From: Sepiola atlantica
Lineage: Eukaryota; Mollusca; Cephalopoda; Sepiida; Sepiolidae
Length of the DNA: 64,000 bases
Assembly: GCA_963556195.1 (NCBI GenBank)
Contig: OY744520.1
Location: forward strand, 1,784,001 to 1,848,000
Direction: 5' to 3'
The translations under genes were made by a program, and so were the position numbers. Positions 12,400 through 23,910 of this stretch are shown one piece after another. Within the stretch, counting starts at the first letter, position 1. Each line of letters starts with the position of its first letter. Below the pieces are notes generated by a model. It had not been told where the DNA came from and did not search any database. It saw nothing but the letters and a program-made list of their open reading frames with translations.

Positions 12400-12720
12400 T
12401 ATGATGACTTAAGAGGAGGATAAAATTTGGGAAGTATAGGGAAGAGTGTGCAAAACAGGAGACTTTGTTGGTTTGGCCACGTTGAAAGAACTGATGAGAG
12501 TTCTTGGGTTAGTAGATATAGAACAGTTGAGGTAGCAGGGTCAGTTGACTAAGGAAACCATGTTAGGCAGTGTTAAAGATAGATTTGAGGGAAAGATGGA
12601 TAAATAAAGACCTGGACAAATATAGGTTAGTTTAGAAGTCAATCTCTAAAAGCCGCCCAAGACATGCCAGCATGTAAAATGGATCTCTGAGTATGTTTCT
12701 CACGTGAATAAAACTTCTAT
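12400..12720 (+). mobile_element. LINE RT tail remnant with WFGHVER motif
   Basis: From about 12450 the plus strand reads NRRLCWFGHVERTDESSWV then SRYRTVEVAGS, closely matching the C-terminal LRWFGHVER.....WV..C segment of many invertebrate LINE reverse transcriptases. After frame breaks, a later piece reads KAAQDMPACKM, where the family usually has an AxDRxxWR-like box. The fragment is short, frameshifted and clearly non-functional. Its clade differs from the L-A family here, but I cannot place it further. Confidence 0.7.
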
Positions 12721-13059
12721 CCAAAAATAATACTTGTATCCTGTAATTTGATCAAAGACAAAGCCGACGACACACGTGGCTATCAACAACCATAGTGTAT
12801 AATGAAATTATACACATCTCATACGACAAAGGTCCAGATGGAAGTAAAATACATATGAAATATACAATTTCCTCTCATTCCTTATATTTGTTCTAGGTGG
12901 AATCAGTACCAGCCGATCTTGGAAAGAAAGATCGTAAGAGTTAGAACCAAACACCCATCTTCCTAAACTTGATATGTTTTTGTTGTCCGTGTAGTCAAAA
13001 TGTTTAAATTATATAAAATAAAATCTGTTTCGGAAGTTTTGAGATGAAGTTGGAGGTTT
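12721..13059. other. No gene recognised
   Basis: Nothing identified on either strand. Confidence 0.5.
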
Positions 13060-13335
13060 AATCCTCAGTGCGAGTAATACTAAGAATTACTTAAGATTTC
13101 TACCCGGTCATGGCTGGCGGAACGAGAGCAAGCTATCCCCGGGCATTAAATAAAGGGGTTAGTTCGAAATTCGATACAGATTGGCGTATTCAACAGAAAG
13201 ATTTCCGAGTTCGACAAGACACATCTGAAAAATATTGGAGGTTACATCGGTCGAAACGTTGTGAGAATAGTACCCAAGATGAGAACATTAGTTCAAATAA
13301 TCAAAATAAAACAACAGAAATTCCTTCTACAAATT
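13060..13335 (+). repeat. Interspersed repeat R1, copy 1
   Basis: The segment carries the words ctacccggtcatggctggcg, ggttacatcggtcgaaacg, and ttgtgagaatagtaccca. It recurs reversed at 26755-27000 and as both orientations of a foldback at 39895-40325. A 97-residue open frame crosses it but is explained by the repeat. Confidence 0.8.
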
Positions 13336-14450
13336 TACCAAATTTTATTTATTTTTTGTTGTTAGGTGAACAGCAAACTACAGTTTATAAATGTTTCTTT
13401 TGATTCAAGTTTGTGGCATAGCTGGGGTGTTGTTCAATTCACACAGCGCATCCTTCTCGATCCCTACGGTTCGTCCCCTTTGTCGGCAGAATCAGCTGTT
13501 CTGTAGTTACAGTGATGAGGTTCCCAGCTTCTCTTCTCTCTTTCATCGTCTTCTTCTTGTTTTCGCTAACAGCTTTCATAAACCGAAATAAAATTAGTTG
13601 CTAAAAATCTCTTTGTGGTTTTATTCTCTCGTCATAGTATACATGTACACGCATTAAACAGACACCCATGGGAAAGAAGCAGCTATCCAAAACCCACTGC
13701 TCTCTATGCTGGTTCAGTCGAATAAGAAACACCCCTCTCTTCCATTCATCACTAGTGACGTCACTGCCGGGACACGTAGCTGTTACTCGATTTTTAACTG
13801 AAAAATTCCACTCTACTTAGTTTTAACCTTACATGAGAATTTACTGTTATAACTCTATTTTTACACAACCTTATCTTGGTACAAGTTAAAAATAACATTG
13901 CCCGTGCATTCTCAAATAAAAATTTCATAAGGCGTTTATTTGTTTAGCCGTCTTAGTGAAGTATTTAGTGTGTGTGTAAAAAGGAACAGGCGGTCGTGTT
14001 TATACAGTATTGTTTGTGGTTAATGGCTTGCCAATATATGGTAGCAGTAAAACTCAGCCCAGTGAACAAACGGATAAAAAGTTATTGTTATATAAATATT
14101 TTAAATGAAACAGTGTGGTTGCGTGGGAGGAGTTATCTCCCTTGGTTACATATGATTTCATACTTCTTAACTTCTCTATAAAGAGCAGAAATGCATATTT
14201 GATATTTTGATTAAAGGCAGTTTTTAATCATCGTTTCTCGTGTCCCAGCCAACTTTCTATAACTAACTATTTAATGTTATTTTTATAACATGATTGAAAG
14301 TAAAAATAAGGCCAAAACGAATTTCACTTGAAATACTTAATGACTATAAACTATTTAATTATCTCAACACGTTAAATAGTTGTATGATCGTTGATATAAA
14401 AAATATACTTGTAATTATTTGTAAAATATAAATATTTTTATGTTTTTAAC
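13336..14450. other. No gene recognised
   Basis: The part around 13480-13660 has LTR-like composition, with an aataaa signal in aaaccgaaataaaattag, but no second LTR copy or clear ends. A 69-residue open frame at 13972-14181 resembles nothing I know. Confidence 0.4.
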
Positions 14451-15518
14451 GACCAGTTGTTCGGTGGAAATCTTTCCCGCTCACGAGGTCGCCGTTTTGT
14501 GTGTTGCGTTATCGTGGATAACATATACGTGTGTTGAAAGAAAAGGGAAAGGCCAATATTTAAGAAACAGTTAGATATGAACATATATACGTTTATTTAC
14601 AGATAAACAATTTGTCGAAGACAAACGTAAAACCGCCACTGAACATATACGAGATACATAATATGATATACGAAGTAAAAAAATAACAGACATAAATAGT
14701 AAAGAAAGAATACATAACGGTCCATGGTACAATGAATGAGAACATATTTGACCGGGGTCAGAGAAGGAGAACTATGTCTTAGTAATGACTAAGTAAATGT
14801 TATGTAACTTTGTCTTGTGTGTTTCTGAAAGTCTCTATGACAGCTGCAAGAAGACATAACATGAAGGTAAAAGGGGTTAGGATGGCATGCGCGTTCCCAA
14901 CATCATTTTACCTCTATGTTATGTTCTAGAAGCTGGACGACGCGTCCATTCATGCGTTGAATGAATGAACAGTCATTAAGAGATTAAGATCTTATTCTAA
15001 ACTTCGCACGTCAGTGGGTCGAGATTTCTTAAATTTTAGACACGAAAGCGCATTGGCCAGAATAATCCAAGTAAGACAACTCGAATAGTCCTAAGGCAAC
15101 ATTTACTTTACGTTTATTATATCATTCTTATTTCATGTGATTGCGCATGCCATTTACGCTGTAATTTTCTTTATATTATACGCATTTTTTCCTCGAACTT
15201 ATACGTACCCGGGTAATATCTGGGAAATTGTAGAATTTAGGATGTTGTGATAGACACGTTAACACTCGACTTTACACCATATTGTTTTCACAGACCCCAA
15301 AGTATTTAATTTAGAAATAGTAATTCTTTGACCATTAGAAATAATCCACATGATTAACGTAATTATCAGCTATTCAAAATGTCGACTATTTGGCTGTAAA
15401 GTAAACATACTTTTACGCTGCCATTGCGCACAGGAGAGACGATGCTTTACCTTCTCTGTGTCAACATTTCCTCTTGATGGCCGATCGATGAACGGAGGGA
15501 AAATATAATGGAACATAA
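14451..15518. other. No gene recognised; imperfect inverted repeat at 14852-14927
   Basis: Arms 14852-14872 and 14906-14927 pair around acataacat and ggtaaaa with one indel and two mismatches, enclosing a 33-nt loop. The surrounding DNA is more GC-balanced than the window average but carries no recognisable protein. Confidence 0.5.
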
Positions 15519-16001
15519 TTGGGTCATTGTGCAAAAGTCTCTGCTTCTCCGTCCGTTTGTTATGAACTGAATTTGCAATCCAAACAAAAGTCTGTATGTT
15601 CGGTTCTGTGGACGGATCCGATTCATTGCCGTTTTTATTTAATAATACGGTTCAGGTTAAAATACTTTTGTCCAGGGATCGGCCGGCGATATTGGACGGG
15701 ACATACGAACAGAAATCGAGCAAACATTTTATTCATGACTTTTGATGATGGATATGGTTGCGTCCTGAATCTGATTGATCGAACGTGGTCCTTTTATAAT
15801 AATGAATTGAAGGCAACGTGGTACAGGGATGATAAAGAAACTGTTTATTTGATGCCGGGCAGATGGAGGCAAACCCAGACACACATGAAATACAATTATC
15901 TTTTGAATGTTGATGAGAGACGCGCATGCGCACAATATTTCTTAAATTATAAAGAGCAGCAGAGTTATCTGTCTTTATTAGATAATAAAAAAATCACCTA
16001 A
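15519..16001 (+). CDS. Unrecognised 160-residue open frame
   Basis: This is one of the longest open frames that is neither a simple repeat nor a transposon match. The first 60 residues look noise-like. From about residue 70 the composition is protein-like, with FMTFDDGYGCVLNLIDRTW, WYRDDKETVYLMPGRW and a C-terminal LNVDERRACAQYF...YKEQQSYL segment. I see no signal peptide, membrane segment or known catalytic motif. It could be an exon, a decayed retroelement piece or chance. Antisense frames overlap it. Function unknown. Confidence 0.25.
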   Translation: MGHCAKVSASPSVCYELNLQSKQKSVCSVLWTDPIHCRFYLIIRFRLKYFCPGIGRRYWTGHTNRNRANILFMTFDDGYGCVLNLIDRTWSFYNNELKATWYRDDKETVYLMPGRWRQTQTHMKYNYLLNVDERRACAQYFLNYKEQQSYLSLLDNKKIT

Positions 16002-16757
16002 AATAAAGTCATGAATACAAAACAAATAACAGTCAAGTTTTTTACGCTCTTATCTTCACTAAAAACAATCAATCAAGAATACAAACGACGAATACAAAGA
16101 ATAACTATTGTAATCGCAATAATATTTGGGCAAGTAACCGGTCTGCCCAGTTTTTTTGTCGTAGAGTGTTTTCATCAGTTTCACAACACTGCAAAGTTAG
16201 ACCCAAGGTCAGTGGGGAATTGAGCCCCCAAAAGAGTAAGCACTCTGGACGGAAGCAAACTTTGCTATGATCGACATTCCTCATGAGGGCGCCTCAGGCG
16301 ATCGACAATAGACCAACCATCCCTCTCAAAGAAGGAGGTTATACTTGCGAAGATTGCTTCCTGAGACTGACCAGAACAGATAGTAACTTTAATCATGTCA
16401 GAAGTACCAGCAGTGTCAACATGCACTTACTCGTTGACTCGTTGACTCGTTGAGTGCGTATAAAAGTAATTGGGTGCACGGTTCCATTTCTTTACTTTTT
16501 TTTACTAACTTCTCTCTCAGCGATATATTATGTGGATAAATATATAATGTTAATGAAGTCTTGTGCTTTCCTTTCCGTTGCGGTGGACACCATTCGGGCC
16601 ACTTATTTGACTGTGTAAGAAAGAAATGCAACACGTGTTCATATATAATTTTATTATGAAGACAAATATATTATGCAAATCATATTTGTGAACTTGTGTA
16701 TGTTTGGATTTACTGTACAGGTTGTGATGTTCTGCTTGTTGTCTTCTTCCGAATTCC

Positions 16758-16760
<3 letters not shown>
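16002..16760. other. No gene recognised; 10-bp tandem at 16431-16453
   Basis: The motif tcgttgactc repeats about 2.5 times near 16431-16453. The rest holds no recognised feature. Confidence 0.5.

Positions 16761-16845
<85 letters not shown>
16761..16845. repeat. (TA)n microsatellite
   Basis: Pure TA dinucleotide run of about 85 bp. Open frames of alternating I and Y on both strands here are artefacts. Confidence 0.95.
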
Positions 16846-16847
<2 letters not shown>

Positions 16848-17214
16848 TATTGTTAGAAGACGGAGACAATGCGTTGGTTAGGTGACGCGGGCGGTGCGTG
16901 AAACGGTAAACAATTACAATAATGACAATATTGAGGAATCTATAATTTTCAAATAATTTTATTATATTTACCAGTGTTAAGTTCGGACCGTGATGGTAGG
17001 GTGGCGTGTCTTTTTTTTTTCCTTTTTTAATTCAAATTTTCGGGGGAATCCCCCATACTCAGAAGAAATTTCCGGCCCAGCCACACACCGACGAGTGGAT
17101 ATATTTTTCTGAACCTGCTGGCAAAATAATGTTTTTGTTTTCGTTTTTCATTTTCCATTAAGTCAGAACATTTATTTTTAAGAATCATATATATAGGAAT
17201 TAGAAAAGCAACGG
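16846..17214. other. No gene recognised
   Basis: Includes an interrupted T tract at about 17011-17028. Nothing else identified. Confidence 0.5.
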
Positions 17215-17370
17215 AGGAAGATCTTTTTTCAATTCAGTTGCTCAATGCAAGGTATATTCCGAAAAAAAGCAATTTATTCAATTAATTTTTTCCTTAAACC
17301 AGCCTGTTCAAAGATCAAAATCTTATCACCAGAGGAAATTGCTGGGATAGATAAGTTGGCAAAGGCCAAG
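17215..17370 (-). repeat. Interspersed repeat N, copy 2
   Basis: The reverse complement matches 10570-10710 over the ccaacttatctat, gataagattttgatctttga and ggaatataccttgcattga words. It ends exactly where the 17367-17522 inverted repeat starts. Confidence 0.75.
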
Positions 17371-17522
17371 ATTTAAAAATTGAAAAAGTAAAATAAAGAT
17401 TGTGGGGGAAAAACAAGGCAAAAAGCTGCCCGAATGCAAGCAAGTGTCCGATTGCAAAAAAACCTGGTGTCAAAAAGTTTTCCCCACAATCTTTATTTTA
17501 CTTTTTCAAATTTTAAATCTTG
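17367..17522. repeat. Long-armed inverted repeat (about 47-bp arms)
   Basis: Arm 17367-17414 (caagatttaaaaattgaaaa through attgtgggggaaaaac) and arm 17477-17522 are reverse complements apart from one or two mismatches and a one-base G-run difference. The loop of about 62 nt carries part of a short open frame (MGEKQGKKLPEC). It has the form of a MITE or foldback element, or a possible hairpin transcript. Confidence 0.9.
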
Positions 17523-18227
17523 AGAATGACCACCCAACTATTAATATTGGACTCCCCGTTTGGCTTCATTTCGAACTACCCATCTTCAAACATGTCCCGA
17601 GTTATCTCCCTTCGGGAGAAATTATTATAGGGTTGAGCTATGCCCTTAAATAAGAAGGATATACAACCCCTTTTCTAATAAAAGGAATACCCAAATCTCG
17701 TTTTAACACGAGATATGATATAAACTCTCGTATGAACAGGTGGCGCAATCATTCTATTTGATTTTAATACAATCTTATATAAATAGAGATTTTGTCCGGC
17801 CGTCATAATTTTTTAAACGTAATACATACATTGCGAAATAATGGAGAATACTACATTCAGCTAATCTAATATTCCAATGTGATCTAATCTAATCTAAATA
17901 TGAATAAATGCGAATTAATTATATTAACATCAACAGTATATATAATAATCTCTAAACTCCGTCAAACCAAACTTGTTTTTCACATTTGCATATTTATTGT
18001 TTTATTAAGTTTCTAATAAATTCATATTTTGTAATATACATTTATAATTAATATTGTCACATTTTATTATATATTTATGATATTTTCCTCGGTAGTAGCA
18101 TTATTATAATTATTGATACAATTAATTAAAGAGATTTTATAAAAAAAACGATAACGTTTTAAAAAAACCATTTTAAAACTTTTAGTTTCAAGGGTGATAG
18201 TTACATGTATACTTCCGGCGCTGGTGT
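17523..18227. other. No gene recognised
   Basis: AT-rich; the word gagttatctccctt at about 17600 also occurs in similar form near 14126. Nothing further. Confidence 0.5.
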
Positions 18228-18278
18228 TAAAAGAACATATACCACACTTTGATCTTAGCCAAAAGGCCAAGGAGCAAT
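18228..18278 (-). ncRNA. U2 snRNA 5'-end-like fragment (probable pseudogene)
   Basis: Read on the minus strand from 18278, the sequence begins attgctccttggccttttgg and continues ctaagatcaaagtgtggta then tatgttctt. This follows the first 45-50 nt of U2 snRNA, including stem I and the region leading to the branch-point recognition sequence. The canonical GUAGUA is GUGGUA here. Similarity ends around the expected stem IIa, and no Sm site or 3' stems are visible downstream. It is most likely a truncated U2 pseudogene; a variant U2 is less likely. The match is from memory of the conserved U2 5' end. Confidence 0.7.
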
Positions 18279-19700
18279 AAAAAGTTTTCTTTTGTGACTA
18301 CACATTTTCTAAATGAATGAATGAAAAAAACAAAAAACAAACTCGATATAATCGGAATTTATAAGTGTAATATCGACTATGTTGTCATAAGACCGTCCTC
18401 CCAGGAATTACCTCCTCCGTTTTTAAGGATGTGTGGGTGAATCCTCCCATGTATTACATCTTCCTTTATATCTAAAACTAAAAAAGAACTTTTCAAATTA
18501 CTAAAGAGTTTAAATTAAAAACTGAACGAACAATATAGACATTTCCGTTCGACGTTCAATTGTACTATAGGGATTATTTAAATATCTTGTTTATTTCGTT
18601 TTATTTTCGCACACATTTAAGATGAACTTTCTTAATTAATCTTAAATTTTATTTTTTATCCCGAAATAAAAATCAAATTTATTTTTTAAAGACTTGAAAA
18701 TCGAACAAAGTCTTTATCGCTGGCCGCCATATTGTAATTTCCTATTATTTTCTTTCGCGCTTGATATCTATAAAAGGAAATACGTTTGGCTTAATTTTAT
18801 TTATAAAATAATTGTGGTATATGCGTTTATCTATAAAAAGGAAATCTATCATTTTTCAGGGCAGGATTTTGTTTTTTTTCGTCACAATTATTTAATGTTC
18901 CCAGCCGAGTAAAAATATGCGACTAGGGAGAGCATATTTTTGCTAGTATATAAAATGTTAGCTTTAAATGTATCATAAAAACGAATTCCTAAATTGCAGT
19001 ATTTATTTACTTTTTTGATTTCTATGTTGTTTAAAATATCTTTCCTTTTTCTCGCTGCAACTTTTACTATTTTTATTAGTTTTCCCATCATCCTGTGCAC
19101 GCCTTTCAATCTCAATATTGCACCTCAATTTCCATGTCTAGACGATGAAGCACACGCTTAAGTGCAATCTTTTGTCCTTTTTATTATACTCACGAAAAGA
19201 CATTTTCCGCATAATTTCCATCTTTTGAATCTCAATTAACTTTTAATTCTCCTCCACTAAAAGTTTCTATCACACGCATTAATAAAATCGATGTTTATTG
19301 CTTCACAGCTTCCTTGTCGGCCATTATTGTTTTATTTTACATATTGAATTGATTCTACAAAGCTATTAATATAAATGTCAATTGCGGGAACCCCACAAAG
19401 TTACCGCTATTGAACAGTAACAGAAACAAAGTGTAGGTAATACGTTGCCAGACATCCAGTGAAGTCATTCTAGTATTTAATTTTTATTGATTTTCACATT
19501 GTACAACTTATACAGAAAGAGAAATATTTCTTAGTTTTAAGGTAGGCAACGCTTATTATATTCTTCAATTAATAACATGAGTTATTGTCTTTGATCATTT
19601 TTATTTTAATTTATTATTTAAAAATGTTTCATATTATCAGTCTGGGCGAGACTAAGTAATCTTTTAAATAAATTGTAGCGAAGTACATTATTATATTGAC
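18279..19700. other. No gene recognised
   Basis: AT-rich sequence. The word ggccgccatattg near 18722 resembles a YY1/CArG-type site but has no supporting context. Confidence 0.4.
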
Positions 19701-19758
19701 AATAACATAGTACAACAATAACATAGTACAACAATAACATAGTACAACAATAACACAG
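19701..19758. repeat. 16-bp tandem repeat, 3.6 copies
   Basis: The unit aataacatagtacaac starts at 19701, 19717, 19733 and, partially, 19749. Confidence 0.9.
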
Positions 19759-20655
19759 CTTAAAAACTATTTGGGTCTAACTGTGAAAATCTAACAAGAT
19801 AACTTTATATGTTAGATTGAAAAATGTTGGTGATCGAAAGTCTGAATGCAATGAATAATTGAACATGATGAATAGTTTTGTCAGTATGGGTAAAACCATG
19901 TGTCTAGTTTGAGAATAAAACAGTGAGTAAAAACGAATTTAGTCAACTGTAAAATGAGTTTAGAAGTGACTTGTAGCAAAGCCACAACCAAATACCTAAA
20001 TTAGAACGCTGTGTAACTATCAATAAAGCACCGAACTATTTTTCGTCAACAGTATTAGCAGCCCCAACTGGATTCCACGAATTGAAGACTAAAAAAGCAG
20101 TGCGATATGAGGTCAGCAATGCTACGAACCCAAACCTGATCCAGAATAAGAACATTAAATTAACTATTAACCATACGAACCGACTAATGGTGGGGATGCC
20201 AGGTTTTAATTTATAATTTAACACGTGTAACTTCTCGCATACGGATCACCTCCACTAATTTTGACACTGCAATAAAGTTTTCACCACCTCAACCAGCCAA
20301 CAGCTTCATTTTTCCAGGTAATTGTTCCCATTTTCCACAGTAATGAAATATAGACTTGTGATTGAAGCTCTGTGAGCATGTTCAATATTCATATGTAGAT
20401 ATGCTCAAATATTATCCAAACGAGCGTTTTAAGAGGATAGACGTAAAATCAACAGGATGCGATAGCTTGCGTTCATTATACTACTTTGTTATAGTTCTAA
20501 GACCGTACATTGTTTTGTTACACTTGCTACATTGAACCGGAACTATTAGTTTTTCGGTAAATTCTGACCGATTTTTGACTTAATTTTACAAAAAGTTAAT
20601 TTAGGTTGATGTATTCTTAACAAGTCTCAAATAATTTCTGGGAAAATACAGTTTT
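19759..20655. other. No gene recognised
   Basis: No motif or repeat identified. Confidence 0.5.
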
Positions 20656-20975
20656 GAAGCATAAAGGAAGAAATGCATATATTTTTCTTGTATGAATTTA
20701 AACTCGGTCATAATGCTTCTCAAACAGCCACCAATATCAACAGTGCATGGGGACAAAGAGTTCACAAGTTATAGGGCAGCACGAAGTCAGAAGTTCCGTA
20801 GTGGAAATGAAGGCTTGCAAATGAGGAAGACAAAGGACAAAAAACGTTTCAAGACAATTGTTGAATGAAACTCACGTTAAAGTGTCAGAGAAATATTTAA
20901 GGCACTTGATGTTAGTATTTCAACGGTGTCTCACCATCTGAAGCAAATAAGTAAGGTGAGAAAGTTTGATAAATT
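20656..20975 (+). mobile_element. Mariner-like transposase N-terminal remnant, copy 1
   Basis: Across several frames the plus strand reads LYEFKLGHNASQTATNIN, then a stop-broken middle whose frames give EVP..W, then an EEDKGQKT-like piece and a VSISTV-like HTH segment ending near KFD. This matches the N-terminal double helix-turn-helix of mariner/SETMAR-type transposases, which read LLYEFKLG...A..I...FG and later G..STVS.HL. The catalytic DD34D domain is not found downstream. It is short, frameshifted and inactive, and is followed by unrelated AT-rich DNA. Confidence 0.7.
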
Positions 20976-21669
20976 GCTTCTTATATGAGCTCAATATATA
21001 CATGTTTGCAGCTGAAATCCGCCATTATTTACGTAGCAACTAAATACTTGGATTTATTTACAATTCTAGTAATTCAGAATGGGACCATTTTTCTGCGACA
21101 CATAATTATTCTTAATACTTTACTTTATTTTCTGTACGTTTTGTTTTCGTTTTGCTTCATAATATACTTGTAATTACGTGCTGCACGAATACTGCGACTA
21201 GTAGAAATGTACCATACTGAAATGGTTAGCTGTCTGAGAGTCCTGTCTTAACTGTTCAGAAACCAGATTTGAAAACATGGTACCAATAGTGTAAAACTAT
21301 ATAACACCAGAAAGAGATCAAACCTCGATTTTAGAAACTCGCATTTGCGTAGTACAATTCCTTTTTGTACTTAAACATTGAAGAATTCATTCTTTTGTTG
21401 CCAGTATAATTCAGGGAAGATAACTTGAATATTTGTCAAGGGAAGTAACTCTGAATATACTACGCCAATAATCGTATAATCGTAAATGAATTGTATCGTG
21501 TTATTATTATATTTATTTTGATCATGTCTGCCACTTCAAATTTTATAAGAAATATTTTAACAAAAAAAAAAAAAATATATATAAAGGGATAGAAATGAAC
21601 GTTTCTCCTATAAGTCATTTTTTTGTGATTAATTATTAATACGTACATTTTTAAAAACTTGTATTTACT
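20976..21669. other. No gene recognised
   Basis: AT-rich; includes an A tract at about 21561-21574. No supported feature. Confidence 0.5.
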
Positions 21670-22110
21670 CTCAACAAGGCATATTGCTACTGAGACGTAA
21701 GGGGTTACTCTTAATTAGGGGCCAGATTCATAAGGGCATCATAAGTGGGGAGTTGTGCAGCGAGATATTTGTCAACATTAAGTTTAAATTTCTGCATATT
21801 TGTACAGTCGGGGGAACATCGAGCAAGGAGGGAATTCCAAAGGCGAGGTGTTTGAAGGAAGAGGCTATTAGAGTAGAACATTTTCCGGAATCTGGGGACC
21901 TCTTAAGTGAAGAGATTGGATCTTGCTGCTTTTTGTGTTGGTCGGGAGTATGTACGTTGACGGGTACAAGTACAGTGAGTCCGTCGGATCACAATCGCTT
22001 GAAGTACTTATGAAAAAAAGCCCAGGGATGCAACATTGCGGTGATGGGACAGGTTCTGGAGCTTGATAGACAATGCGGGACCTCTTAGGTTAGAGACTCT
22101 TTATTAACAA
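21670..22110 (-). mobile_element. LINE family L-A copy 2 (3' end)
   Basis: The conserved L-A 3' block (gacgtaaggggttact) lies at 21694-21709. The preceding minus-strand sequence, about 21720-22110, corresponds to the C-terminal RT region, including the equivalent of the YKYFNGLCSDE segment near 21985-22015. It is heavily frameshifted. The upstream side is cut at 22110, exactly at a Helitron-like terminus. Confidence 0.75.
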
Positions 22111-22138
22111 TTAGCAGATACACCTGGCGTTGCCCCGG
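22111..22138 (-). mobile_element. Helitron-like 3' terminus (CTAA with hairpin), copy 1
   Basis: On the minus strand a GC hairpin ccggggcaacgccagg (22123-22138) is followed by an 8-nt spacer and CTAA (22111-22114), with T as the next host base. A short hairpin just upstream of CTRR, inserted before T, is the Helitron 3' signature. The same hairpin core ggcaacgccggg occurs at 37307-37322. The 5' end of this element was not identified, so its length is unknown. Confidence 0.55.
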
Positions 22139-22985
22139 ATAAAAGTTGTTCTTTTAGAAAACGAAATCAAATAATTGGTTACAAAGTTAAAAACAGTTAT
22201 TACTTAATTATTCAAAGACTCAAAGACTCAATAATTCTTTAGCAGATTGTATCGCAAATTCCAAAAAATGAGCGCTAGGATTTCGGGGTGAATGTAGATT
22301 TCGCCATACAAAATTAATTAACCACTGGATCCTTTGTAAAATTGTACCCGAGAAAAGTTGTGTTTTATTTTGTGTTAATGCTTCGGAAGAAGTCGTTAAT
22401 GTCAAGTTCAAACCCTGTCATTTCTGTGGCACCATTTTCTCGTAGTTTGTCTTGTAAATACCCAATTCTAGAAAAAACTGGGGAAACCTATGCTAACAAG
22501 AGAACAGAGTTGGTCAAAAGTCGTATCATACTGGAACATACACATTTGCATTTTGATAATTGCATCTCTAGACATGGAGACACCAGAAATATGATATACT
22601 AAATGTATCTACCCGGAGTAGCCAAAGAAATGATTAATATCACTTTTGTCTAAATTTGTAAATGATAAACATTAATGTATAAGTCATGAAGAGATGAAAA
22701 AATACTCAAAATGTAAGGAAGGTAACTCATGTTTTTACCCGAAAGTGACAATAAGTGTGATGTCCTTACATTTTATCTTTTTAGCACATTATGAAAATGG
22801 CCTCAATTTTAATAATCTTACTTGACGGAATAATTATTTTCTTAAAAAACAATGAATTAAATTACACTTTTTAGCGTAAAGAACATGCTGCAAAGATAAA
22901 AAGAAAGAAACAGCTAGTCAGAATCAAACATCGATTTGTCAGATATATTGCTATTTAGGTCTAACATGTAACATCCGAATGACAT
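22139..22985. other. Possible Helitron interior; no gene recognised
   Basis: If the Helitron call is right, part of this stretch belongs to a non-autonomous element. The small frames at 22220-22411 and 22342-22602 resemble no Rep or helicase. Confidence 0.4.
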
Positions 22986-23890
22986 CCGAATGACGATCTC
23001 CCTGATGACATAGTGTCTGAGATTGGTTTCTTTGCTGACGACACGACGCTTTACTCTCGCCATGTTTGCAAAACCGACGCGATCATATCCGAGGCATTGG
23101 CTGAATATTTAGAAAATGACCCCCAGGCTGTAGTGGATTGGGGTCACAAATGGTTGGTAACTTTTAATGCCGCTAAGACAAAGCTCCTTTCCTTCAATAA
23201 CTACAACCTCTCCAACCACCGATTGTCATGGCAAATAACACCCTACCTGAGAGTTCATCATTCAAACTCCTCGGCCTAACTTTCACAGGTAAAATGAATT
23301 GGAACAAATACATCGAAGACATTGCCAGGACTGCCGCAAAGAAGATTGGCTCCCTCTACCGTGCTCCTCTCACCTGACATTATCCTGTATCTCTACAAAG
23401 CCACCACCCGCCCATGCATGGAGTATTGTTGTCACATCTGGGCTGGGGCATCATCTACTAGTCTCTCCCTCCTTGACAGGGTCCAAAAAAAGAATCGCCA
23501 ACCTAATGGGTCCCTCACTGTCAACCAAGCTCCAGTCCCTGTCCCCTCGCCGCAATGTTGCATCCTTGTGCTTGTTTTACAAATACTTCAATGGATTATG
23601 CTCTGATGAACTGGCTACTCTGGTGCCCCCTCGACGTAAATTCCCTAGACTAACTCGACAATCAACTAAATCTCATTCATTCACTGTGGAGGCCCCCAGA
23701 TGTCGGAGAGCTTTCTACTCAAATAGCTTCTTTCCTAGTGTTGCTGGCCTCTGGAACTCCCTCCCTGCCCCCTGTGCAGATCTCAATCTAGGTTGACTGC
23801 CCCCTACCTTCTCCCCTCTTTTTTCTCAGTAGCCCCTTACGTCTACAGTGGCGTCCTGCCTTGTTTGGGGTGAACTATGTTAAAAAAAAA
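22986..23890 (+). mobile_element. LINE family L-A copy 3 (RT motif C to 3' end)
   Basis: The translation runs NDDLPDDIVSEIGFFADDTT, giving an intact FADD motif C at about 23031-23042, then LSFNNY, PLQPPIVMAN, FKLLGLTFTGKMNWNKYIED, LSPDIILYLYKAT, CMEYCCHIWAGAS, LCLFYKYFNGLCSDELATL, and FTVEAPRCRRAFYSNSFFPS. At least two frameshifts break the protein, one near 23216 and others between about 23340 and 23490. The 3' block (cagtagccccttacgtctac at 23827) leads to an A-rich tail at about 23880-23910. It is 5'-truncated just before motif C. Confidence 0.9.
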
Positions 23891-23910
23891 ACTAAAAAAA
23901 AACTTAAATT

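Noticed and set aside
21684..22013. 109-residue plus-strand open frame
   Set aside because: Antisense of LINE L-A copy 2.
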